In this document: piece after piece, positions 1 to 6,919 of the stretch
How the letters are laid out: every line of letters starts with the position of its first letter
Numbering within the stretch: the first letter of the stretch is position 1
DNA from: Thermoanaerobacterium sp.
GTDB taxonomy: Bacteria > Bacillota > Thermoanaerobacteria > Thermoanaerobacterales > Thermoanaerobacteraceae
Length of the DNA: 11,988 bases
Assembly: GCA_029960905.1 (NCBI GenBank)
Contig: JASBVU010000020.1
Coordinates: 1 to 11,988 of the forward strand
Reading direction: 5' to 3'
The notes under the pieces: model-generated
What the model was told of the DNA's origin: nothing
Database searches by the model: none
The model's input: only the letters and a program-made list of their open reading frames with translations
Program-made: the position numbers and the translations under genes

Positions 1-2
1 TT

Positions 3-188
3 ACAACGACACCAAATCTCAATGGAAGGTCGTTTGGTACGAATGTAATGGAGGCTGTGCTCGTATCGCTATCAGGCAAAAGCCCGTCTGAGATGAAGCC
101 GGACGATTACAATACGCTTCTCGATAGGATTGGCTTTGAGCCGAGAGTAGAGTATTTAAACGGCGAAAAAGCCTCAATAGGAAAGTAA
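3..188 (+). CDS. C-terminal fragment of an unidentified conserved protein
   Basis: The window opens inside a reading frame that runs in phase from base 3 to a TAA at 186-188, giving 61 visible residues. The visible part contains the stretch NGRSFGTNVMEAVLVSLSGK and ends EYLNGEKASIGK. Codon use matches the neighbouring genes and the next gene starts 25 bases later with its own ribosome binding site, so the two are probably co-transcribed. I do not recognise the family with certainty. I have a faint recollection of proteins annotated 'quinate 5-dehydrogenase' next to AAR-like genes in thermophilic Firmicutes, but that name should not be transferred on this evidence. No catalytic motif or membrane segment is visible in the fragment. 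Confidence 0.6.
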   Translation, partial: TTTPNLNGRSFGTNVMEAVLVSLSGKSPSEMKPDDYNTLLDRIGFEPRVEYLNGEKASIGK

Positions 189-213
189 ATATTCTGTTGA
201 AAGGATGATTAAC

Positions 214-1308
214 ATGCACAAGTTCGCTTTTATCATACATCCAATTGAATATGAAGATGTCAGCAGAAAGTTTAAAATCATGAATAAATTGCCTCGCAGC
301 GTTGTAGAGGGTTTTACAAAAATGCTGCCACCTCTTAAAGTATCGGAGATAACAGGTGTAAAAAGCAAGTACGCTGAGACAGAAGGCTATTTTGTAGCAG
401 TGCCGCTTATTTCCAATCAGATGATGAGCCTTCCTGAAGATTACGTCATGAAAAAAATTATTAAGGCTGGCAAGATAGCAGAAAATTTAGGAGCTGAAAT
501 TGTAGGATTAGGCGCTTTGACGTCTGTAGTTGGGGATGCAGGAATCACAGTCGCGAAAAATCTCAATATTGCTGTAACTACAGGCAACAGCTACACAATC
601 GCTACTGCCATAGAGGGAACAAAAAAAGCCGCTGAACTTATGGGAAAAGATATAAGGGATTCAGAGGTTGTAGTAATAGGTGCCACAGGTTCCATAGGGA
701 AAGTGTGCGCTGAGATACTTTCCAGAGAAGCCAAGTACATGACATTGGTGGCGAGAAATAAGCAAAAGTTGGAGGACTTTAGCAAATATCTTTTAGAAAA
801 GACAGGCATGGCTGCAAGAGTCACATCTGACGTAAAAGACGCATTGAAAACTGCAGACATAGTTGTGACAGTTACAAGTGCTGTAGATACCATCATAAAG
901 CCTGAATACTTAAAACCAGGTGCTGTCGTATGTGATGTGGCAAGACCCAGGGATGTATCGAAGGAAGTTGCCGATGCAAGGGATGACGTATTGGTTATAG
1001 AAGGTGGTGTTGTGGAAGTGCCAGGGGATGTGGATTTTCACTTCAATTTTGGTTTCCCACCAAAGACAAGTTATGCGTGTATGGCGGAGACAATGATACT
1101 TGCAATGGAAGGCCGAATAGAAAACTTTTCTTTAGGAAGAGATTTGACTGTAGAACAAGTTGATACGATAGCTAAGTTAGCAAAAAAGCATGGCTTTAAG
1201 CTTGGAGGATTTAGGAGCTTTGAAAGGGCTGTATCAGAAGAAACTATAGAAAATGTGAGAAAGAATGCGGCAAGGAGATTAAAAAAAAATAGATTTAGTG
1301 CTGTATAG
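214..1308 (+). CDS. Acyl-ACP reductase (AAR)-like / shikimate dehydrogenase-fold NAD(P)-dependent oxidoreductase
   Basis: This 364-residue protein has a central Rossmann domain with the dinucleotide-binding loop VIGATGSIGKVCAEIL near residues 153-168, which is why such genes are often labelled quinate/shikimate dehydrogenase. The whole length resembles cyanobacterial long-chain acyl-ACP reductase as I recall it: GLGALTSVV in the N-terminal half, TTGNSYT just before the Rossmann fold, VEGGVVE-like IEGGVVEVPGDV, and SYACMAETMILAMEG. The Cys in the last motif (residue 289, codon 1078-1080) lines up with the cysteine that forms the acyl-thioester intermediate in AAR. AAR proteins are about 340 residues, so the length fits, with a basic C-terminal extension. 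In-frame ATGs occur at 205 and 214; GAAAGG at 199-204 abuts the first but lies 9 bases from the second, so 214 is preferred. The substrate is not known; a fatty acyl thioester is an inference from the family. Confidence 0.75.
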   Translation: MHKFAFIIHPIEYEDVSRKFKIMNKLPRSVVEGFTKMLPPLKVSEITGVKSKYAETEGYFVAVPLISNQMMSLPEDYVMKKIIKAGKIAENLGAEIVGLGALTSVVGDAGITVAKNLNIAVTTGNSYTIATAIEGTKKAAELMGKDIRDSEVVVIGATGSIGKVCAEILSREAKYMTLVARNKQKLEDFSKYLLEKTGMAARVTSDVKDALKTADIVVTVTSAVDTIIKPEYLKPGAVVCDVARPRDVSKEVADARDDVLVIEGGVVEVPGDVDFHFNFGFPPKTSYACMAETMILAMEGRIENFSLGRDLTVEQVDTIAKLAKKHGFKLGGFRSFERAVSEETIENVRKNAARRLKKNRFSAV

Positions 1309-1311
1309 TAC

Positions 1312-1340
1312 TTGACTTTATTTGTAAACTGTTTTATAAT
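1312..1340 (+). promoter_or_regulatory. Housekeeping (sigma-A) promoter for greA-lysS
   Basis: TTGACT at 1312-1317 and a perfect TATAAT at 1335-1340 are separated by 17 bases. Transcription would begin near 1347, giving a leader of about 117 bases ahead of greA. The -35 begins only four bases after the stop codon of the AAR-like gene, so greA-lysS is a separate transcription unit from the genes to the left. Confidence 0.8.
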
Positions 1341-1359
1341 ATTCCACATGAAAATATAG

Positions 1360-1390
1360 ACACAAGCACTGCTTAAAGCAGTGCTTGTGT
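1360..1390 (+). promoter_or_regulatory. 31-base near-perfect inverted repeat in the greA leader (hairpin)
   Basis: Two 15-base arms (ACACAAGCACTGCTT and its exact complement AAGCAGTGCTTGTGT) flank a single A. As RNA this gives a stem of at least 13 bp with a loop of about 5. It begins about 14 bases after the predicted greA start site. There is no clear T-run after it on the plus strand (ATTAATATTAT follows), so it is a poor intrinsic terminator. It may stop read-through from the AAR-like gene, protect the 5' end of the greA mRNA, or be an operator. Confidence 0.6.
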
Positions 1391-1463
1391 ATTAATATTA
1401 TCATAATTGATTTGGCTTAAACATAGAATAAAATACAATATTGTTATAAAGGAGATTGGCAAT

Positions 1464-1937
1464 ATGGGTAAGCAAGTGATTTTAACTTATGATGGCTTAA
1501 AAAAATTAGAAGAGGAGTTAGACTATCTTAAGTCTGTAAAACGACCTGAAGTGGCGGAAAAGATAAAACAGGCTCGTGCATTTGGTGATTTAAGTGAAAA
1601 TTCTGAATACGATGAGGCGAAAAATGAGCAGGCGTTTATTGAGGGAAGGATAGCTACAATAGAAGCTATGCTTAGAAATGCTCAAGTCATCGATGAAGAG
1701 GATATCGCCATCGACAAAGTAAGCGTAGGCTGCACTGTAAAAGTCTACGATGAGGATTTTAAAGAAGAGGCAGAGTACACAATAGTAGGTTCTACTGAAA
1801 CAGATCCTATGAACAACAAAATATCTGATGAATCACCTATAGGGAAGGCACTTTTAGGTAAAAAAGTAGGTGATACAGTCAGTGTAGAAGTGCCGGCAGG
1901 CATAATAAAACTCAAAGTTTTGGAAATACATAAATAA
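1464..1937 (+). CDS. greA: Transcription elongation factor GreA
   Basis: A 157-residue protein of the length usual for GreA. It enters the secondary channel of stalled RNA polymerase and stimulates cleavage of backtracked RNA. The N-terminal coiled coil (roughly residues 1-76) carries the acidic tip [13 protein letters not shown], with Asp42 and Glu45 as the residues that position the catalytic Mg2+. The C-terminal FKBP-like domain follows, ending with [19 protein letters not shown], a GreA signature. An in-frame start further upstream lacks a ribosome binding site; GGAG at 1451-1454 is nine bases before the ATG at 1464, and that start gives the normal N-terminus. lysS follows after 15 bases, the gene pair often seen in Firmicutes. 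Confidence 0.97.
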   Translation: MGKQVILTYDGLKKLEEELDYLKSVKRPEVAEKIKQARAFGDLSENSEYDEAKNEQAFIEGRIATIEAMLRNAQVIDEEDIAIDKVSVGCTVKVYDEDFKEEAEYTIVGSTETDPMNNKISDESPIGKALLGKKVGDTVSVEVPAGIIKLKVLEIHK

Positions 1938-1952
1938 ATCTGGAGGAGTATT

Positions 1953-3459
1953 ATGGCGAATACAAATGAAGTAAATAACAACGAAAACTTAAATGAGCTT
2001 CTAAAAGTTAGAAGGAGCAAGTTGGACGAGCTTAGGAGCTTAGGCGTTGAGCCTTATGGAATTGACAAGTTTGAGAGAACTAATATGACATCTGACATCA
2101 AAAATGATTATGACAAATTTGAAGGCAAGACAGTCACTATCGCTGGCCGCATAATGTCTAAAAGAGGGCACGGAAAGGCTTCCTTTGCTGATATACAAGA
2201 CAGAGATGGAAGAATACAGCTTTACTTTAAGATGGATGTTTTGGGGGAAAAGAATTACGAAATATTTAAAATACTTGACATCGGCGATATCATAGGTGTG
2301 ACAGGTGAAGTGTTTAAATCAAAGACAGGTGAAGTCACTATAAGGGTTCAGGATTTTAAGCTTCTGTCAAAGTCATTGCAGGTACTTCCAGATAAATGGC
2401 ATGGGCTTAAAGATCCAGATTTACGGTACAGGCAAAGGTATGTAGACCTTATAATAAATCCAAGCGTAAATGAAACTTTCATTAAAAGGACTGCAATCAT
2501 AAAAGCTATTAGGGAATTTTTAGATAATAGAGGATTTATAGAGGTAGAAACACCAATACCATACCATAGCAGGCAGTGCGGCAGCAAGGCCGTTTATAAC
2601 ACCACAATGCCCTTGACATCGACATATTTAAGGATTGCATTGAACCACCAAAGAGGCTTATCGTTGGTGGACTTGGAAAGTGTACGAGATGGGAAGAGTG
2701 TTTAGAAATGAAGGAATGGATATAAGGCACAATCCAGAATTTACACACGGAATTGTACGAAGCATATACCGACATCATGGTATGATGGATATAACTGAAA
2801 ATCTATTTGCGTATGTAGCCGAAAAGGTAAATGGCAGCAAAAAGATAATTTACCAAGGGACTGAGATAGATCTGACGCCACCCTGGAGAAGGCTTACTAT
2901 GATTGATGCCATAAAAGAATTTCTGGATATCGATTTTGACAAAGTATCGTCAGATGAAGAGGCAATAGAAATTGCTAAAAGGCATCATCTTGAAGTCAAA
3001 GAAGGCATGAAGAAAGGTGATGTAATAGCTCTTGTATTTGACGAGCTTTGCGAAAGCCATCTTATTCAGCCTACATTCATAATTGATTACCCTGTTGAAA
3101 TATCTCCATTGGCCAAGAGAAAACACGACAATCCTGCCCTTACATCAAGGTTTGAGGCTTTTATATACGGCAGAGAAATTGCAAATGCATTTTCAGAGTT
3201 AAACGACCCAATTGACCAAAAGGAGAGGTTTATAGAACAGCTTAAGCAAAGAGAAGCTGGAAATGATGAAGCACACATGATGGACGATGACTTCATAAAT
3301 GCCTTAGAAGTTGGTATGCCTCCTACAGGGGGATTAGGCATTGGGATTGACAGGCTTATCATGTTTATGACCGATGCGTATTCTATAAGGGATGTCATAT
3401 TATTCCCTACCATGAAGCCAAAAGCTGATCAAGATGAAACAAAAGACGATGATGAATGA
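1953..3459 (+). pseudogene. lysS: Lysyl-tRNA synthetase (class II), disrupted by multiple frameshifts
   Basis: LysRS charges tRNA-Lys in the cytoplasm. The start at 1953 has GGAGG at 1942-1946. Residues 1-202 (to FIEVETPI, base 2558) read normally and include the N-terminal OB-fold tRNA-binding domain ([20 protein letters not shown]). From 2683 onward another frame gives the class II core: motif 2 ([13 protein letters not shown]), [16 protein letters not shown], and motif 3 ([14 protein letters not shown]), ending at 3459. Between them the expected protein survives only in pieces in all three frames: [14 protein letters not shown] from 2560, HNALDIDI from 2603, LRIAL from 2628, [10 protein letters not shown] from 2651. 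A second break leaves ELYEAYTD at 2750-2773 out of phase. About 14 bases seem to be missing in total; restoring them would give about 506 residues, the usual length. Programmed frameshifting cannot explain so many breaks. It is either a sequencing/assembly fault or a real pseudogene. Confidence 0.85.
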
Positions 3460-3473
3460 AATATGTTTAAAAC

Positions 3474-3507
3474 AAAAACGGTTCTTGAGAGCCGTTTTTA
3501 TATTTTT
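3474..3507 (+). terminator. Rho-independent terminator after lysS
   Basis: Arms AAAAACGGTTC (3474-3484) and GAGCCGTTTTT (3489-3499) pair with one G-U and enclose a TTGA loop. The run of T continues as TTTTTATATTTTT to 3507. It lies 15 bases after the lysS stop. Confidence 0.9.
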
Positions 3508-3545
3508 ATCATCGTTTATCTTCTTAATCCAAATTGCCATTATAC

Positions 3546-3574
3546 TTGTACATAAAACTAAAAAATGTTATATT
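3546..3574 (+). promoter_or_regulatory. Predicted sigma-A promoter for the folE-folP-folK-queD-sfsA operon
   Basis: TTGTAC (3546-3551) and TATATT (3569-3574) are 17 bases apart, placing the start site near 3581, about 28 bases before the folE start. It sits between the lysS terminator and folE. Confidence 0.6.
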
Positions 3575-3608
3575 GATATAAAAATAAGTTCTATTGAGGA
3601 GCATGGCG

Positions 3609-4175
3609 ATGATAGATAAAGAGAAGATAAAAAAAGCAGTGTATGACATTCTTGAAGCGATAGGTGAAGATCCTAAAAGAGAAGGACTTTTAGAGACACC
3701 AGATAGGGTTGCCAGAATGTACGAAGAGATTTTTTCAGGACTTCATGAAGATGTGATGGATGTCGTAAAGACATTTAAAGAGGACGAACATCAAGAAATA
3801 GTTATAGTAAAAGATATTCCAATGTACTCTATGTGTGAACATCATTTGCTGCCGTTTATGGGCGTTGCGCATGTGGCGTATCTTCCAAGAAAAGGCACAA
3901 TATTGGGTCTTTCTAAGCTTGCCAGAATCGTCGATATATTAGCAAAAAAGCCTCAGCTACAGGAGAGGCTTACCAGTGAGATTGCTGATACAATTGTAAA
4001 AGCCGCAAATCCTTTAGGGGTTGCAGTCGTTGTTGAGGCAGAGCACCTTTGCATGACAATGCGTGGCATAAAAAAACCTGGAGCGAAGACTGTAACGTCT
4101 GCATTAAGGGGACTATTTAAGACAGATCAGAGGTCCAGAGAAGAAGTCATGTTGCTTATAAATGGAAAGCGATAA
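3609..4175 (+). CDS. folE: GTP cyclohydrolase I
   Basis: This 188-residue enzyme converts GTP to 7,8-dihydroneopterin triphosphate, the first step of pterin, folate and queuosine synthesis. Zinc-site residues are visible in MCEHHLLPF (Cys76, His79) and HLCMTMRG (Cys148), so this is the zinc-type FolE (FolE1). N-terminal [15 protein letters not shown] and the C-terminal TSALRGLF are typical. In-frame ATGs occur at 3603 and 3609; GAGGAG (3596-3601) is one base from the first and seven from the second, so 3609 is preferred. It heads an operon in which folP begins 23 bases downstream. Confidence 0.97.
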   Translation: MIDKEKIKKAVYDILEAIGEDPKREGLLETPDRVARMYEEIFSGLHEDVMDVVKTFKEDEHQEIVIVKDIPMYSMCEHHLLPFMGVAHVAYLPRKGTILGLSKLARIVDILAKKPQLQERLTSEIADTIVKAANPLGVAVVVEAEHLCMTMRGIKKPGAKTVTSALRGLFKTDQRSREEVMLLINGKR

Positions 4176-4198
4176 TCATAGTTGGAAAGGATGATGTT

Positions 4199-5011
4199 AT
4201 GTCTTACATTTTAAAATTAAGGGATAAAGAGTTGGAAATCGGCAAAAAGACGTACATAATGGGGATATTGAATATGACGCCTGATTCTTTCTCCGATGGC
4301 GGAAAATACAATACATTGGAGAAGGGCATGGAGAGAGCTTTAAAGATGATTGAAGACGGTGCAGATATAATAGACGTAGGCGGAGAATCATCAAGACCTG
4401 GATATACACCTGTGACTGCAGAAGAAGAGCTTTTGAGGATAGATGATATAGTCAAGAAATTGTGTGAAGTAGACACGATAATTTCAATTGATACTACGAA
4501 ATCAAAAGTGGCTTACGAGTGCCTTAAAAATGGGGCCCACATCATAAACGACATCTGGGGTTTACAAAAAGATCCTGATATGGCAAAAGTCGTTGCTGAT
4601 TATGAAGCTGGTGTCGTAATAATGCACAATAAGGAAGTGGCAGAGTACGATGACCTTTTAAAGGATGTAATAAGTTTTTTTGAGAAAAGCATTGATATTG
4701 CTTTAAAAGCAGGTATAAAAAGGGAAAGCATAATGATCGATCCAGGCATAGGTTTTGGGAAGACTTTAGAGCACAATCTGACATTGATGAAACGGCTCGA
4801 TGAGCTAAAGGTATTGGGATTTCCGATATTGCTTGGAACATCAAGAAAGTCAATGATAGGACGTGTCTTAAACCTTGACGTAAATGAAAGAATGGAGGGT
4901 ACTGCTGCGACAGTTGCGGTAGGAATAGTAAAAGGTGCTGACATCGTCAGAGTGCATGACGTAAAAGAGATGTGGCGTGTAGCTAAAATGACGGATGCGA
5001 TGGTAAGATGA
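4199..5011 (+). CDS. folP: Dihydropteroate synthase
   Basis: A 270-residue TIM-barrel enzyme that joins 6-hydroxymethyl-7,8-dihydropterin pyrophosphate to p-aminobenzoate, the sulfonamide target. Family motifs appear in order: GILNMTPDSFSDGG near residues 22-35, DVGGESSRPG near 60, SIDTTKSKVA near 98, INDIWG, DPGIGFGKT near 180, LLGTSRKS near 218 and VRVHDVKE near the C-terminus. The ATG at 4199 follows GGAAAGG (4184-4190) by eight bases. The last codons overlap folK by four bases (ATGA), indicating translational coupling. Confidence 0.97.
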   Translation: MSYILKLRDKELEIGKKTYIMGILNMTPDSFSDGGKYNTLEKGMERALKMIEDGADIIDVGGESSRPGYTPVTAEEELLRIDDIVKKLCEVDTIISIDTTKSKVAYECLKNGAHIINDIWGLQKDPDMAKVVADYEAGVVIMHNKEVAEYDDLLKDVISFFEKSIDIALKAGIKRESIMIDPGIGFGKTLEHNLTLMKRLDELKVLGFPILLGTSRKSMIGRVLNLDVNERMEGTAATVAVGIVKGADIVRVHDVKEMWRVAKMTDAMVR

Positions 5012-5511
5012 CAGATGTTTTTTTATCTATTGGTTCTAACATTGGTGATAGGGAGAAATATTTAAAAAGTGCACTTATTAAGCTTGCAGAAAATTCTGTC
5101 ACTATAGAAAAGGTATCGCCTATATATGAGACAGAGCCTGTAGGTTATAAGAATCAAGATAAATTTTTAAATGCTGTAGCAAAGATAAAAACAGAGCTTA
5201 ACCCATATGAGCTTCTTAAAATTATAAATACGGTAGAAAAAGAGCTTGGAAGAGAAAGGGTTATAAGATGGGGACCTCGCACAATTGACATAGATATTCT
5301 TTTATATGGAAATGTGGCTATAAACGATTATGATTTAAAAATACCCCATGAGCGCATGTGGGAAAGAGCTTTTGTGTTAATTCCACTTAATGATATAGCA
5401 CCTGACATAACGAAAGATGGGAAGAAATTGTCACGTATAATAGAAATGCTGACGGACAGAGAAGGTGTGAAGCTATACAAGAGAGATTGGTATAAGGTGG
5501 TGGATGTATGA
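5008..5511 (+). CDS. folK: 2-amino-4-hydroxy-6-hydroxymethyldihydropteridine pyrophosphokinase (HPPK)
   Basis: A 167-residue enzyme that transfers pyrophosphate from ATP to 6-hydroxymethyl-dihydropterin, giving the FolP substrate. Motifs are SIGSNIGDRE at the N-terminus, SPIYETEPVG near residue 40, FLNAVAKI, and the signature RWGPRTIDIDILLYG near residues 86-100, whose Asp pair binds Mg2+. The protein starts directly at the HPPK domain, so it is not a FolB-FolK fusion. This matters because no separate folB lies in the operon. It overlaps folP and queD by four bases each. Confidence 0.96.
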   Translation: MTDVFLSIGSNIGDREKYLKSALIKLAENSVTIEKVSPIYETEPVGYKNQDKFLNAVAKIKTELNPYELLKIINTVEKELGRERVIRWGPRTIDIDILLYGNVAINDYDLKIPHERMWERAFVLIPLNDIAPDITKDGKKLSRIIEMLTDREGVKLYKRDWYKVVDV

Positions 5512-5879
5512 GAGTGACAAAAGTATTTACATTTGACAGTGCCCATAATTTGACGAAGTACAATGGCAAGTGTGAAAATCTCCACGGACATACGTACAAG
5601 TTGGAGGTAACTGTGGAAGGTAGCATTGACGATGAGGGGATAGTCATAGATTTTGCTGAGTTAAAAGCTATCGTTGATAGCGAAGTTGTAAAAAAGTTGG
5701 ATCATGCGTACTTAAATGACGTGTTGGGTTTTAACACGACGTGTGAAAATATAGCAATATGGATGTGGGAAAAGTTAGAGCCTCGTTTAAGAAACGAAAG
5801 ATTTCATCTCTACAGCATAAGGCTGTGGGAAACTCCGACGAGTTTCGCTGAAGTAAGCATAGAAGATTTTGTTAAATAA
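5508..5879 (+). CDS. queD: 6-pyruvoyl-tetrahydropterin synthase/QueD family protein, probable dual QueD/FolB-replacing (PTPS-I/III) type
   Basis: A 123-residue COG0720 enzyme that acts on dihydroneopterin triphosphate from FolE. Zinc ligands are His13 (FDSAHNL), His26 and His28 (LHGH). The motif before them is Cys22-Glu23-Asn-Leu-His-Gly-His. QueD (6-carboxy-tetrahydropterin synthase) has CxxxHGH. The PTPS-III form, which makes 6-hydroxymethyl-dihydropterin and replaces FolB, has ExxHGH. This protein satisfies both, the CExxHGH pattern described for enzymes with both activities. LDHAYLND near residue 64 and LWETPTSFAEV near residue 105 complete the family pattern. It starts four bases inside folK and sits where folB would be expected. 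No queC, queE or queF lies nearby, which favours a folate role. The dual activity is inferred. Confidence 0.88.
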   Translation: MRVTKVFTFDSAHNLTKYNGKCENLHGHTYKLEVTVEGSIDDEGIVIDFAELKAIVDSEVVKKLDHAYLNDVLGFNTTCENIAIWMWEKLEPRLRNERFHLYSIRLWETPTSFAEVSIEDFVK

Positions 5880-5899
5880 TTGTGGAAGGTCGGCGTCAG

Positions 5900-6589
5900 A
5901 TGTTTATAGAAAACCCGATTGTAAAAGGGAGATTTTTAGAGAGGATAAACAGATTTTTAGCTCGTGTAGAGATAGATGGTGAAATCATAACTGTTCATGT
6001 GCCTAATACGGGCAGGTGCAAGGAATTGTTTGTGCCTGGTGCAACTGTTGTTCTTGAAAAGAGAGAAGGAATGAAAAGAAAAACTCTTTACGAATTAGAA
6101 TTCGTCTATAAGGGTACAAGGCTTATATCCATCGATTCGCAAATTCCCAACAAAGTAGTCATGGATAATATTTTGCGGGGCAAATTGGATAAGTTTACAG
6201 GTTATGATGTAATCGAAAAAGAAAAAACGTATAAAAACAGCAAATTTGATTTGAAGCTTTCTAAAAAGGATGAAGTTTTTTTCATAGAAGTTAAGGGCGT
6301 CACCCTTGAGGAAAATGGCGTTGTAATGTTTCCGGATGCACCAACTGAAAGAGGAACAAAACACATGGTAGAACTTAAGAAAGCTAAAGAAGATGGCATG
6401 AGGGCTGCTGTCGTTTTTCTCGTTCAGATGGATGATGTGCTTTATTTTACACCAAATGTAAAGACAGATATTAAATTTGCGTATGCTTTAAAAGATGCTA
6501 TTGATGCAGGCGTTGAAGTGTACGCATATTGTTGCGACGTGAAAGAAAACTTTATCGACATAAAAGATGAAGTCGAAATTAAAATTTAG
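5900..6589 (+). CDS. sfsA: SfsA family protein (sugar fermentation stimulation protein homologue)
   Basis: A 229-residue protein. The N-terminal OB-like region contains VHVPNTGRCKELFVPG near residue 35. The C-terminal part looks like a PD-(D/E)xK nuclease fold: Asp in SKFDLKL followed by the E-x-K of FFIEVKGVTLEENG, then MFPDAPTERGTKHMVEL, the SfsA signature. E. coli SfsA was described as a DNA-binding regulator of maltose genes; a nuclease activity is suggested by the fold, and the true role is unsettled. A GTG at 5882 is in frame, but only the ATG at 5900 has a usable Shine-Dalgarno (GGAAGG, 5884-5889), and it gives the normal length. It follows queD by 20 bases and closes the operon. Confidence 0.93.
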   Translation: MFIENPIVKGRFLERINRFLARVEIDGEIITVHVPNTGRCKELFVPGATVVLEKREGMKRKTLYELEFVYKGTRLISIDSQIPNKVVMDNILRGKLDKFTGYDVIEKEKTYKNSKFDLKLSKKDEVFFIEVKGVTLEENGVVMFPDAPTERGTKHMVELKKAKEDGMRAAVVFLVQMDDVLYFTPNVKTDIKFAYALKDAIDAGVEVYAYCCDVKENFIDIKDEVEIKI

Positions 6590-6601
6590 TTATGGAAACG
6601 T

Positions 6602-6631
6602 GGGCGGGGTTACTCGTCTTTTGTTTTTTTT
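6602..6631 (+). terminator. Rho-independent terminator after sfsA
   Basis: GGGCGGG (6602-6608) pairs with CTCGTCT (6613-6619) using three G-U pairs around a GTTA loop, followed by TTTTG and a run of eight or more T. It ends the folE-sfsA operon and overlaps the -35 region of the next gene. Confidence 0.65.
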
Positions 6632-6648
6632 GTTAAAAGTCATATAAT
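6621..6648 (+). promoter_or_regulatory. Predicted sigma-A promoter for the DUF896 gene
   Basis: A perfect TATAAT (6643-6648) lies 16 bases after TTGTTT (6621-6626). The -35 falls in the T-run of the sfsA terminator. The start site would be near 6655, about 25 bases before the ATG. Confidence 0.6.
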
Positions 6649-6679
6649 ATAATTATTAATTAGTGATTGAGGTGAATAT

Positions 6680-6895
6680 ATGATTACAAAAGAGATGATA
6701 GACAGGATAAATTATCTGTACCATAAATCGAAAAATGAAGGTCTAACAGATGAAGAGAAGTTAGAACAGTCAAAATTAAGGATGGAGTATGTAAAAGAGA
6801 TAAGAGAGAGGGTAAAACAACAGCTTGACAACATAAAATTTGTAGATGATGATGCTTGTCACGATGATTGCTGCCATCATCACCACAACCATTAA
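6680..6895 (+). CDS. UPF0291/DUF896 (YnzC-like) protein with Cys/His-rich C-terminal tail
   Basis: A 71-residue protein. Residues 1-54 match the small cytoplasmic DUF896 family of Firmicutes: MITKEMIDRINYLYHKSK, GLTDEEKLEQSKLR, YVKEIRERVKQQLDNI, two helices forming a hairpin. The biochemical function is unknown; B. subtilis relatives include YnzC and the SOS-associated YneB/YnzC region. After the usual end comes DDDACHDDCCHHHHNH (residues 56-71), with three Cys and six His, resembling metal-binding tails. The coding run ends in a stop followed by a native hairpin, so it is not a cloning tag. GAGGTG at 6669-6674 supports the start. It is a single-gene transcript between two terminators. Confidence 0.92.
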   Translation: MITKEMIDRINYLYHKSKNEGLTDEEKLEQSKLRMEYVKEIRERVKQQLDNIKFVDDDACHDDCCHHHHNH

Positions 6896-6897
6896 AA

Positions 6898-6919
6898 GAG
6901 GGAGAGGTTTGTCTCCCTC
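6898..6919. terminator. Shared hairpin between convergent genes (bidirectional terminator candidate)
   Basis: GAGGGAGA (6898-6905) and TCTCCCTC (6912-6919) form a perfect 8-bp stem with a GGTTTG loop. On the minus strand the stem is followed by four T (complement of AAAA at 6894-6897), a short tract. On the plus strand the following ATGTGACTTT is weak. It lies just after the DUF896 stop and overlaps the last two bases of the minus-strand gene's stop codon. Confidence 0.65.

Noticed and set aside
591..896. Minus-strand open frame of about 100 codons inside the AAR-like gene
   Set aside because: It is antisense to a well-supported gene, lacks a ribosome binding site, and reads as the complement of normal codon use.
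1407..1463. Upstream in-frame start extending GreA by 19 residues
   Set aside because: No Shine-Dalgarno precedes it and the extension is not part of GreA; the ATG at 1464 gives the normal length.
2536..2778. Minus-strand frames across the damaged lysS region
   Set aside because: They have no ribosome binding site and no recognisable protein; the plus strand here still encodes LysRS pieces.
2559..2778. Programmed ribosomal frameshifting in lysS
   Set aside because: At least seven phase changes would be needed, with no slippery sequence or stimulatory structure at each.
3434..3619. Plus-strand frame of 61 codons between lysS and folE
   Set aside because: It overlaps the lysS end, runs through the terminator and the folE promoter, and has no ribosome binding site.
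4542..4944. Two minus-strand open frames inside folP
   Set aside because: They are antisense shadows of folP; the protein text is low-complexity and no start signal precedes either.
6872..6895. His-rich end of DUF896 as a vector-derived His tag
   Set aside because: The His run is interrupted and surrounded by Asp, Cys and Asn, and is followed by a native stop and hairpin, not vector sequence.
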